A DNA stretch of 64,000 bases, from assembly GCA_007844125.1 (NCBI GenBank), contig CM017556.1, forward strand, positions 79,843,296 through 79,907,295. Reading direction: 5' to 3'. The stretch's first letter is position 1. Each line of letters opens with the position of its first letter. Positions 1 to 12,100 of the stretch are shown here, in pieces. Origin of the DNA: Sinonovacula constricta. Lineage: Eukaryota > Mollusca > Bivalvia > Cardiida > Solecurtidae. The notes beneath the pieces were generated by a model. The model was not told where the DNA came from. It did not search any database and saw only the letters and a list, made by a program, of their open reading frames with translations. The position numbers were made by a program, and so were the translations under genes.

Positions 1-759
1 GTCCATAAATGGCATGTTTATTATGTTGTTTAAACACTTACTCTCAATATCATAATCTCAACCACTGGTCTGTAATCCAAGCCACGTGTCTAGGCTAGAA
101 GGGGCTGATAACAGTATTAAAAAAATCCAGTGGAATGTGGCCCGAGTCCACCAAAATCTCTGTTGGTCCATTATAAGTTAAATGGACATACGGTCCACCA
201 GAAGTTTAAGCCATATCACTTTAACAATTGTGAAATACTATGAAAATATATATACTAAACAAAACTTAACAACACTTTACAGCCTTTTACTGAACCCAAT
301 CACTTGTAACACCTTGGTTAGCTTACCAACCTGTGATGTCCAAATGCCAAAAACATGCTGGTCCTGTAAAATTTGGTCCGGTCCACTAGTTATTGCCAGC
401 TTAGTGGACCAAAGGTCCAGTGTTTTTAACTTTTTTTCATGAAGACTGTGATAAGACCTTCCACCACCAGCAGTAAGGCATGACAGGGCAAACCCTTTTT
501 AAGATATTACTATCCAATTCATTATGATAGAGCCAGCACAGAGAACACTTCCGTAGCGGTTAGAAAACTAGAAGCGGTGGTAAATGTAGAAACCATTTCA
601 ATTAAGACTAAAAACATATCAAAATAAGATAAGATAACAATTTAAAAATGACATGTACTCTAAAGAACTGTCACTATTCTATTCTATGAAAATAAAAAGC
701 TTTTGATATTGTATTTGCACCCTTTTCTTATGTTAAAATTAATGTTTGTCTTTGGTGGA
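1..759. other. Non-coding, probably CEP290 intron
   Basis: No exon, RNA gene or clear repeat is seen. It is AT-rich with only short chance reading frames. The first CEP290 exon in the window begins at 3016 in the middle of the protein, so this stretch is inferred to be the 3' part of a long upstream intron. Confidence 0.5.
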
Positions 760-1015
760 GCCTGTGGCATAGTGGTATGGTCATCTACTTATAACACATG
801 ACTGCTAAGCTTCCAACAGCATGGGTTCGAGTTGGGTGAAGGCTTTAATGTGGGAAGGTCTTCCTGCAGACCTGTGGTGTGCTGGTAGTGCTATAGATGC
901 AGAAATGTGGCTGAGGTTTTCCTTCACAATAAAGCTAGATGCTGTTATAATGATAATAATTGGTGGCTGCAAAGTCCTTAAAATACGACAACAACAAAAC
1001 AACAACAACAACAAC
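760..1015 (+). repeat. tRNA-derived SINE, family B, with A/C-rich tail
   Basis: A tRNA-like head is visible: an A-box-like GGCATAGTGGTATGGTCA and a B-box-like GGGTTCGAGT. It is followed by a body (AATGTGGGAAGGTCTTCC) that recurs near 10.2, 20.9, 21.5 and 23.9 kb. The element ends in a CAA-rich simple tail (987-1015). A family name is not assigned. The reading frames across it on both strands are repeat artefacts. Confidence 0.6.
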
Positions 1016-1020
1016 CCCAA

Positions 1021-2212
1021 AGAATGATGTTTGTCTTTTAATTAAATGACTATTAAATAAATGAACAAATCAACTTTATAACTTGCAAAAGTATTAAAAA
1101 AAATATTTCAAATAATGATGGAGATAAGAACATAATTATTGATTATAATGACATTGATGATGATGATTAACGTTAAGAATAATAATAATAAACGTGTGTA
1201 AGTATAAGTATAAACATAAAATGGATTATATTAAGTTTATAAGTTAAGTTAACAGAAAAAAACACTGACCTATGAAATGTCTATTGAATAGTGTTTACAA
1301 CAAGGCCTAGCAGAAACTTTGTCATGATGAGTGATAACAGCTGAAACAATATTTGTTAACTTCGTCGCTTGATGGCATACAAGAAACTTTTTAGAAAGCA
1401 CATCAGTAAAATGGAAAGTTAGCAAAGCAAAATGGGACTAGAAATTTGGGTGATGTTGGCAAAGTAGAAACAAATAAACAATATGTAGACTAATTTTTAG
1501 ATAATGTCCTTTTTAAAAGTAAACAAACGTTTTCGCAGTCTATTTTGTACAGTCTTATGCCATTTTTGAGACAATTGTATGCGAACGTTTTCGTTGAACG
1601 AGATATTATTTTCTAGCGTCATACACAAATCTTTAACCTAGTTACATGTTTATGTAATCGTCGCTTCATACAACAAGGTATATATTTGGTTCAAGCAATT
1701 TGCGCATATCCGAATCATTCGTTCTTCCGGAATGCTCGCTCGCACTACTTTTTAAAAACCTCTGTTAAGTGCCAATATAAATCGGGTTGATGGTAAAAAA
1801 CGCACAATTTTATTTTGTGAAAAAGTACGATATGTGCCGCTTTTTGCCATTCACAATATTTCTTAATAGATGAAAGCGGTCTCTCGTACAATCACAAGCC
1901 AATCTGTACGAACATGACTAAAGTGGCAATTTAAATGAAACAGACTATAGCGCAGCTATGCGATCACGTGATCCATTAAACCGGCTAGGCTTGTGCTATT
2001 TTTAGTAACAATTACAAATCTGCAAATAAAATGCTTCGACTCCCAGTTGTTTGATGTTTGTGAATAGCAATAAACACATACATTTACATTCCGTTGAATT
2101 AGTAAGTAATTTAAGTTAATTTGTGCTATTTAATGTCAAAATTTTAGGAAAATACAAAGGCGGTGTACTGATTCACGATGAGGTTAACATAACGCGACAG
2201 AACAGTGCATTT
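1021..2212. other. Non-coding intronic sequence upstream of the tRNA gene
   Basis: No protein exon is seen. The part from about 1500 to 2110 is less repetitive than its surroundings and contains a perfect 12-bp palindrome, GATCACGTGATC (1962-1973), with a CACGTG E-box core. Whether this belongs to an internal promoter or is chance cannot be told. Confidence 0.4.
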
Positions 2213-2285
2213 GCCCCTATAGCTCAGTGGTTAGAGCACTGGTCTCGTAAACCAGGGGTCGTGAGTTCGACTCTCACTGGGGGCA
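2213..2285 (+). tRNA. tRNA-Thr (anticodon CGT)
   Basis: The 73-nt cloverleaf folds fully. The acceptor stem is GCCCCTA (2213-2219) with TGGGGGC (2278-2284) and one G-T pair. The D-arm is GCTC/GAGC, the anticodon stem CTGGT/ACCAG around loop CTCGTAA (anticodon CGT, reading ACG), and the T-arm GTGAG-TTCGACT-CTCAC. The discriminator is A and CCA is not encoded. Unlike the degenerate tRNA-like heads of the SINEs in this window, every stem pairs and the 3' end is followed by a Pol III stop rather than a SINE body. It is inferred to lie in a CEP290 intron in the same orientation. Confidence 0.95.
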
Positions 2286-2291
2286 CGAGCC

Positions 2292-2296
2292 TTTTT
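2292..2296 (+). terminator. RNA polymerase III T-run terminator
   Basis: A run of five T residues begins seven bases after the tRNA 3' end, the usual Pol III termination signal. A further T-rich stretch follows. Confidence 0.8.
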
Positions 2297-3015
2297 ATTT
2301 TTGTTTGCCCTATATGAATTGCTGTTTTTAAACTTCTGTATGCTTGTGTTACTGAATTTTTACTTCAAATTATTTTCTTTTCATTGACTGATTGTATTAC
2401 ATGCTCTAGCTTTGTGTAGATAAAAAAAGTCCTTTCAAATGATACAATGATGAATTTTAAATAAAGTTTGATAAATATTAATAAAAGCCAACAATATATA
2501 CATGTATATGTATTTTATATTATGGAAAATAACCATTCCTACAAATTCTACTACTTTTTCAACATCTACTTCCACTGTTAATACTACCAGATCTATTGCT
2601 TCTTTTACTAAAACTAGTAGATATTGGATATATTGGAATGAGATGTTCATCCATCCATCTGTCTATCCATTTTTGTCTGTCTATCCTCCCATGGACACAA
2701 TTTTGTCTAAGCTTCTTTTTGTACAGTTTTAGCATCATATTTGATCAAAACTCAACCTTAGTATCATAGGAACCTATGCAGTTACTATTTTGATTTTGAT
2801 CAGATGACAACTGCATGAGTTACTGCCCCTTCTTTATAATATTTAGACATTGACATTGAATCATGGACAGGGAGCAGGTCGGGGAAGGGTGGGTGGTGGA
2901 GGGTGGGATTAGGGTATTTGTGACCATTAGATTACAATTCTAGTTGGTAAGCAATTTTATGAACATTAATCTATTGATGTGTGATTATAGTGATGCCTCC
3001 TTTATTATATTTCAG
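2297..3015. other. Non-coding, CEP290 intron end
   Basis: AT-rich intronic sequence with no recognisable element. It ends in the acceptor TTATATTTCAG just before the first exon in the window. Confidence 0.6.
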
Positions 3016-3123
3016 GAGTTTGAGGAGCGACAGTTACGCTGGGAACATCGTGAGGTTGAGCTGGAGCGACAGATTGCTACGCTAGAGAGACAGGCATCAC
3101 AGATAGCTGGGGCTGCTGCCAAG
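3016..3123 (+). CDS. CEP290: CEP290 exon W1 (first in window)
   Basis: 36 codons, phase 0 at both ends, between acceptor ATATTTCAG and donor GTAACC. It starts EFEERQLRW and corresponds to the human block beginning EFDKREVEW, roughly 1,100 residues from the C-terminus. Confidence 0.9.
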
Positions 3124-6100
3124 GTAACCATAGCAACCACGTTTTGTATTTTATCAGTAATCGTTTTATGTTTCTCATAAACTACTTTTGGATGTCCTAA
3201 AATGTTTACACAATAACATTTATCAGGTTCATTCTTTAATAACAAACTGTATTATTTTTATTTATTATTCACTTACAACTTCAGGCATAGGTAATTAGTT
3301 GTAAATAAAGACTTAGCATCAAAGAGTGTATATTATGTTCATAAAGCTCTGAGCATGAGCTGGCTTATCTTGATCTTCACAATTTGCCTTAGCCTGACAT
3401 AATTTGATAATGCTAAGTGTATGGAGCTCTTGTGTCTTGGTACAGGAGGCCCTGGGTTTGATGCCGGGCCGCGACATACCAAAGTCTGTTTAAAAAATAG
3501 TTGTGGTATAGCTCCCTTGCTAACACTCCAGCAAATATAAGAGTAGTTCCACGACTGGTTGGTCTGGTGTCGTTATATGTGACTGGGTGTGGTATCATGC
3601 CAGGTGTTCATGGCATGTTATACACTGTGAAGGCAGCACTATTTCTGCTTTATGTGGACACCATCTCAAGATAACTGAAATATTGATGGTGGGATAATAA
3701 ACTCAGAATTCTCAGACAAATCCTTGTTAGTTCTTTATAAGAATTGTGTGGTAATAAGTAATTTTGACAATTTAAAGTACCAGCAGTCTGGGTTCAGAAA
3801 AAGAAATACATATCTATATACAGCAGTGATAATACAGGTACATTCTTTCTCAGTTCTGCAGGTGCACATTGCCTATATATGCTTTATTTAGTTATTTGAT
3901 TTCGCAAACAAGAAAACTTTTCAGTATGGATTTTTAAGTTTGAAGCTTCATGCATCTTGTTTCTACCTACCATAATTCAGAATAATTGTCATGTTTAAAA
4001 TATTTGATGAATGTAATTAGTTACTTTCTTTCATTTATTTTAATAATATTTAAGTCATTAAAATGAAAGCTTATTATTTCAATCTCACCCAGTTTGAGGA
4101 AGCTGTGGGCTCTCTGCCAGACTCCAAACTGCCAGTAGCCAACCAATTAGAGCAGGCTATCTCTACCATCAAGTCCAATGTCCGGATCATCCTTGATACA
4201 CAGGCGGACTCCAAACGTCTCAAACAGGTATTAAATTTAGATTTTCTAGCTTAAAAGATATACATCCCTTGAGCATCACTATTGCTGAGAGGTGTATCAT
4301 CTTCTCAGCCAACATAAAATCAGTTCAGTTCCTTATATTCATAATATCAATAAACAATATAATGATTACAAAAAAGTTGACAATATTAACCATGGTATGT
4401 GTTTTAGGAATACGTTTCTACATAATGTTAAGTCTTAATGCATCATTTCAAAATAATTTGACCAAAATTGTGTAAGAAACTGTGTAAACAAAACTGGACG
4501 ATTTAATTTAATGCAGGAGTTAAATGCCATGCATCATGTTAAAAATTTAAATAATCATTTGATTTAATGAAAATTCCATCATTTAATTACTACTAAAATT
4601 AAAATTTTAATTAAAGTATGATTATAAAACCAGAATACTTAGATGTTTGTTTTTTTAAATAGATTTTTTTCATTTCATATATTGTGTAATAAGCAAATTA
4701 AAAAAGTGGTAATTATAATGCTAATTGATGCATGCGCTCAAATGTGGCACATTAATAGGAGTCTGTAAGGAGCAGTTATTAAGTTGACAAAAAATGTGTC
4801 TATTTTTTGACATTTATATTGAAGATACAAACATTTTACAGTTTTTATACACCATATCTATTTTCACATTTCTTTTTCAGCGAAATGAAGAGCTTGAGAA
4901 GAACAATCGGCAATTGGAGCATGCGTTGGTTGCTAGAGATAAACTTGTTGCTGAGCTGCGGCTGCGTATGCCAGCTACAGAGGATCGTGATGAGATCATA
5001 CTCAGGGCTACGTCCAAGGCAAATACAGAAGCTGACAGGAAACACGCTCTGTCTGACAGAAACTACGAGAGCGAGCAGTCAATGAAGGTAGCACAGTCTA
5101 CAATAGCCAGCCTACAGGTAAGATATCAACATGTTAAGACTTTTTTTATTACAGTTAAAAGATCATTTACACATATATTTTTGTTTGTAAATTCTCCTTC
5201 AATAACATTTTTATAATTTATAGTAATAGCACATTCATAATAATAAAGTTAACTGTTTTTATAATGAATAAAATGTAAATGTACAGCACACATGATGGAA
5301 TTTTTTTGTTTTTGTAAAATAATATAAAAATAAGAATGGAAAACTCCAGATTAGGCACAATATTATAAATAGGTTAAAAATACTTTGTTGTCTGGCTGAA
5401 GTGTAAAGCAAAACTGTGAAAAAAGAAGTAAAGTTGGCAAAAAAGGGCTTTGAAATATTTGAAATATATTGCAACTGAAAAATATCAACTTTTCAGACTT
5501 AAAAATCCTGAAATACACAAGGAAATAACAGCTAATTTACCAAGCTGACACAAATGTGCGGTATTTTACAGGCCCGAATCCAGCAGAAGGAGGAGACCAT
5601 CTGTAAGTACCAGGACCTGTTGAAGCAGGCACGTGAGGACATGCAGGACATGAACAGGCGGCATGAGAAGGAGCTGCGTGCCATGCAATCTAAGATACAT
5701 ATGGAGACAGATGCAGCATTTAGCAAGTTCAAGGAGGCAGCTCAGCAAATCATGACCCAGAAGATGGCTCAGCCAATCACAAACAAGCAGGTAGGTGGAG
5801 CTTGGATGGATAAACATTTGCTATGCTTTGTTGAAACTTACTTCATCAAAGGAATGAAAAACAACATCATGCAATGCCCTAAAGGCATAGCTGTCTTTTC
5901 ACACTAAGGGAATAATCACCCAAAGCAAGATTTTTGCACAAAATATGTGGAATTCAGCACAATTGGGTGTAAAATAACTGTTTTTTTATAATTATATTTT
6001 GTGTTTGTTTATCTTTCTCATTGGTTATTTGTACATTTGTTTTAGGTTTTACTACAATTTCTAAAGGGAGAAGAGTTACATTTAATAAATACTGATATTT

Positions 6101-9100
6101 TGGTGCAATGTTTTACCACAAGGTCGCACGTTTGAACCAGCTGGAGGACCTTGTGGTTGAGCAGGAGAACTCTCTGGCTGCGATGGCTCAGAAGATCCGT
6201 GACAGAGAGGATGAGATCATTAACCTAAGGACAAAGCTTCAGCAACAGGACCAGACCTATGCTGGCGAGAAACAGAGGTAAGAGATGAAGGGGAGTCAGT
6301 AAAATGCGGCTTCTTTATTTTTTAAATAACTTTTTGGGTTGTCATAATGTTTGTATTTTCTTATTTTAAAAAACATTGCAGCGACCAATAGTGTCATTAT
6401 GTAGCAGTTAATAAGGGTTCATTATTTTGTGTTTGATTTCAGTTAATTGAGACATCTATATCAAGACAATTATAGTTGCAGATTCCAAAAAGGCACTTAA
6501 ATTTTTTTAAATGAAATTGCTATGAGACGAAAGTAAACTTGTCTGTCTGATCCAGATTGTTGTTTACTGCTGCGGCTGTCCCAGTTTCTGGGGTAGGTAG
6601 CAGATGTCTAGAGTATCTCACAGCCTCTCTCCATGCAATTGTGTTCACACTTCAACACACATTCCCTTTTGTACACCGATATCTTAACATTCAACAACTG
6701 TTTATGTACAGTTGAAAGTAAACAAATGTCTCCTATGTCAATATCTGGCAAGTTGTCTAAAAATATACTAAAATAGTTGTAAGTGTAAATGTCACACTTT
6801 TAATTATCATTACCAGTAAGAAGCAGTCATCTAAATGTTATACTGTCTCTAATGTCAAACACTCAAAGGCATCTAGAAATACCAGCATTAATATCACAAA
6901 AGTCAATATTAGACATATTTCCCTTATTCAAAGGCATCTACAAATATATGCCTAACTGTTCAAAGGCATCTGCAAGTATATGCATAATTATAACTAGAGT
7001 CAAAATTACACATATTTTTTTCTTTCAAAGGCATCTACAGACATGCATTGCATCTACAAACATGCATAACTATCAAAAGATTCAAATACACATATTTCCC
7101 CTATTTAAAGGCATCAACAAATATCTGCATAACTATTGCAATTGTCACTACAACACATATTTACCCATTTATATGCATCTACAAATATATACTAAACTAT
7201 CACACGAGTCAACACTACACATATTTCCCCCTTTTATAGGCCTCTTTAAATATATGCCAAACTATCACCAAGTCAACACTACACATATTTTCCCTTTATT
7301 CAAAAGCATCTACATATATGTTCATAACTATTGCAAGAGTCACTACTACACATATTTTCCCTATTCAAAGGCATCTGCAGACATATGCATTGTATCTACA
7401 AGCATGCATAACCATCAAAAGATTCAATTACACATATTTGCCCTTTTTAAAGGCACCTTCAAATATATACTTACTATCACAACAGTCAACACTACACATA
7501 TTTGCCCTTTTTAAAGGCATCTTCAAATATATACTTAACTATCACAAGAGTTAACACTAAACATATTTTCCCTTTATTCAAAGGCATCTGCAAGTTTATG
7601 CATATCTACCACAAGATTCAATTCTACACATATTTGCCTATCTCCATCATCCAGCTTGGTATCCCAGCTGCGTGAGGAGATCAACACTAAAGAGGTGGAG
7701 CTGCAGAAGCTGCGTACGACAGTAGAGCACCAGGGCAAGGAACTGCAGCTGATAAATGGGGAGCTGGACACAGCCAAAGAGGCCAACTCAAGGGCCCCCA
7801 CCACCACCATGAAGACAATGGTAGAGAGACTGAAGAAACAGTTGGCTCAGAAGGAGAAACAACATCAGGTAAGTTTTCATTGTGTATTTATTTTAAGTTA
7901 TTTCTAATAAAGAAGACCAGAACTGGAAGCACAATCAGTTGAACATCAGCTCCAGGTGCTGTAGGCTTGGTTTGATCCGGTCTTTGCAGCATAAAAAAAA
8001 TCATTAAGAGATGTGGTGGTATAGCTCTCTTGCTTATGCTCAAGCAAAAAAAAGAAGAAAAGCTTCAAGATTGGTCAGCCTGTTGTCAACATAATATGAC
8101 TGGGTGCAGTATTATGCCAGTATTCATGTCATGATATACACAGTGATGACTGCACCATATCTGCTTCAGGTACACAAATAACTGAAATACTGTTGAATGA
8201 TTAACCCAACAAGCTAATAAAGTACTTTGTACATGTAAATGACCAATTTATAACTCCCCAGGTTTAAGTCCATGTAAAAGCAAAAACTTTTATGTGGAGA
8301 GGTCTCCCAGCTGTCCTGGATAGTACAGATGGTTCTACCAGACATCTGTCTGGTGTTTAAGAAACCCAGAACAAAACCAAGCATTGTTCTTTACAAAGAT
8401 TATGAGCACTATCAACAAAACTAAGCAGCACATGTGAATCTTGCTCAAACAGTTCCTTTTGGCACCTGGCTAATCTGGAAGTGTTTTTATCTGAATCCAT
8501 TGACACAGTAGGTAAAATACCATACAGTACACCTGCAGTTTCATGTACAGTGAAACCTTTGCACAGCAACGTTTGGCGGAGGCACAGAAAACTGTTGCTG
8601 CTGAGAGGTGTTGCTGTGCAGAGGTCATCATTGATGCCAAGTTAAAATACCATAAAAAAACATTATTTGAATTCAATATTAACTTACGGATGTTTTAATA
8701 ATATCAAAATATGGTATTCAAAATGTAGTTAATTTTTGCTGAAATAAAAGAACTAGAAGAGCATACAAACTTGCACAGTGAAACTTATGGAGGAAATAAA
8801 GGGTGTTGCTCCTAAGAGGCTGTTGCTGCACAGAGGTGCCTTTTTGAGAGGTTTTACTGTAGTTCTATTGTCATGTTTATAAATCTGTCTCTAGCTAATT
8901 CAAAAATGTGTGGTGGGACATAAAATCTTTGTTTTAAATGAAAATTCCTGGATAAAAAAATCCTTAAACCCATATTTTTTAAATGAAAAATCTTGGCTAA
9001 AAAACATGTAAATTGGGTTTTTTTTTAAATGAAAATTCTTGGATATTGGTTATCAATTCCATTTTTATGTAAAAATTATCCCTAAGATCTGTAATGCTGG

Positions 9101-12100
9101 TGTTTCTCCACAGGCCCTGAGCAAAGCCCTGACAGATTTGCGGGCTGACATGGTTACACAGGCCCAGGAACAGATCAAGTATCATACGGACGACACCTCC
9201 CAACAACAGAATGTGCAGAAAATCATTGACAAACATACCAAGGAACTAACAGTAAGTATGCCATGTTTTATAGTAAAGTTGGCTGAATGCCATGGTATTC
9301 GGTGTATACATATGCCATACTCTGCTAAAGAGTTAAAAAAAAATGTTTAAATCATGATAAACACATTCATTTTCATAAGTTTTAGCTTAGTTGTTACATT
9401 TTAATTTCCTTCTATATGTTAGAGCTTATTTGATTACTATTTTTAACACAAAGATATGTTTATAGTTTTTTTTTATAAATGTTTCTAGAGAATATATCTA
9501 AAGTTTCTTCTTGTTAATATAAACTGTTGTCAAATGTCCATTTTATGGGTATAAGGTACTTAGATATGCATAAGTTACATTGCTTATATTGATTTCTGTT
9601 AACTTCATCATCAGTTTATATTAATTTGTATAAACTTCATCATCAGTTTACATTGATTTTGTGTTAACTTCATAATCAGTTCATATTGATTTTGTGTTAA
9701 CTTCATAATCAGTTCACATTGATTTTGTGTTAACTTCATAATCAGTTCACATTGATTTTGTGTTAACTTCATAATCAGTTCACATTGATTTGTGTTAACA
9801 TCAACATTAGATTATATTGATTTGTGTTAACATCAACATAGTTTCATATTGATTTGTGTTTCTTCATCATCAGTTCATATTGGTTTGTGTTAACTTCAAC
9901 ATCAGTTTTTATTGTTTTCTTAACTTCATTATCAGTTATATTGATCTGTGTTAACTTCATCATCAGTTTATATCTGTTAATTTCCTTATCAGGACCAGAT
10001 AGAAGACCTACAGAACACAGTGGAGCGACAGAGGAAGGAGATAAAGAAGAAGAAAGATAAAGAGACATCTCTGCAGTCTGAGGTGGATGACTTGAGGGAT
10101 GAACTTGGTATGTGAAATCATGCATAACTCCTCAACCCCTCCCTACATGGTCTGGTTTAGAATATCATGTGAGAAGGGTCTTTCAGCTGAACTGCTGCGT
10201 GCCAATGGTTCTACCCAGACATTTGTCTTGAGTCTCTCTACTCCCGTTATAAATTGATGTTGCCTATATGGTCGTCATTGTGTCAATGTTATGTTTCTAA
10301 AAACCAAGACCAAGCCAAATAGAATTTCATGCATGCAATGTTAATCATATTTATTTTAAATTTCATCAACTAATTGTATGAAATACATAAAATGTACAAA
10401 ATGTTTATGGTCATTATTGTGTCGATGTTATGTTTCTAAAAACCAAGACCAAGCCAAATAGAATCACATGCATGCAATTTTAATCATATTTATTTTAAAT
10501 TTCATCAACTAATTGTATGAAATACATAAAATGTACAAAATGTTTATGGTCATCTTAGTGTTTAAGCATTTATTCAGTTAACTAATTTAGTTATATTTAA
10601 TGGTCATCTGTTTAGCAAAGATGTATTTTCTATACCTTACTTTTTGTACCTCCTTAGCTGGTACAGAGAAGAGTCTTCACAAAGCCAAGGGAGATAAGCA
10701 GAGACTTGAGTCTGAGGTGGAAGAGTTGGAGAAGAAAATAGAGAGAATGAACACCATGAAGACACAGGTAAATTGTACATAATTTCTGCACCATGCTGCC
10801 ATTGTGACATTGAACAATTGCCAAGACTCTTCATTTGCATCTAGTGCTCAAAGTTTGTCTCCCATCTGTCACTTACAGTATCCTTTGTCAGTTGAGGTTT
10901 TGTTCAAGCTCAAATTTTGACTTCACAGTATTTGCTTATGAAGTATCTTTAACACTTCACTGTAATATATTGATACCTTAAACGTTGCAGGTTAATGTTG
11001 CTTAGTAATTAGAAAATGTTAACTCCCATTAAGAAGTATTCAAAATGAGAGCATAAGCAGAATCTCAACTTATAAATGTTGCATGTGGGACTTAAAAAAA
11101 TTAATGGTGAGATAGTATAACATTGATTAAAAACATATTCTCACAAAAATTGTACTCTGGGTCTACTCATGCTTAATCTGAAGGGCTGAGGAGTTACAAA
11201 TAAGAAACTCTGACCGCTCGACCCTGGGCACCCTGGGTATTTACTGAATATTTGTGTATATGCAAGTTTTACTGATAGTTTGATTGCCCCAGATGAGCCT
11301 TTTATTTTCCGTGAGAAATTGGCCGAATTTGTTCACTGGGATTTTTTTTGTTTTTTTATTTGTGCATAAAGGTATTTTTGCATTGCTGAGCAAAAAAGAA
11401 GATATGGCATAGTTTGATCATTAGTTATACACTGTATTTTTTGTCATCGGACCTGGTAGCGCAATCGGTAGAGCATCGGCTCCAGGTTCGAGAGGCTCCG
11501 GGTTCAATCCCTGGCTGTGACATTCCTAAGCCGTTAAAAATGGTAGTGGTATAGCGCCCATGCTAACACTCAAGCTAATATAAGGTTAGTTCCATGACTG
11601 GTTGGCCCGGTGTCAGGATAATGTGACTGGCTGTGGTATCATGCCAGGTGTTCTAAGGATGCTATACACAGTGAAGGCAGCACTATATCTGCTTCACGTG
11701 GACACCGTCTCAAGATAACTAAAATACAGTTGGTGGGACGATAAACCCAAATAAACAAACAAACATTTAATCAAGACTCTGAACACTTTTTGTTTAAAAC
11801 ATACATATGATGTAAATGTGTCATGGAAATGAGTGGCTTTATGTGTTTTAAGTTGGATATTGGAGACTGCAGTCTTCCTCTGTGGAATAGTTGGGTTCCA
11901 GCTCTTAAACACATCTTCATAAATTTCTATCACAAGAACTGTATGTGCCTTGATTAATCACCGGCACTGGTTTATTAAAAATTTTTTTGTGGAAGATAAA
12001 ATTAATAATAAATCAATCTTCATTTGATTAATTTAATATTTATCCTTTTTAATAATTATTTTTTACTTTCATCAAAATATATATTTTTTACATCAAAGGA

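Noticed and set aside
6852..7514. 220-codon open frame
   Set aside because: It mirrors the 64-bp tandem array, has no known domain, and is intronic.
11449..11525. tRNA-like sequence with good A and B boxes
   Set aside because: The stems do not pair as a cloverleaf and it continues into a SINE body and tail. The same applies to the heads at 23167, 24770, 25523, 35190 (reverse) and 55163 (reverse).
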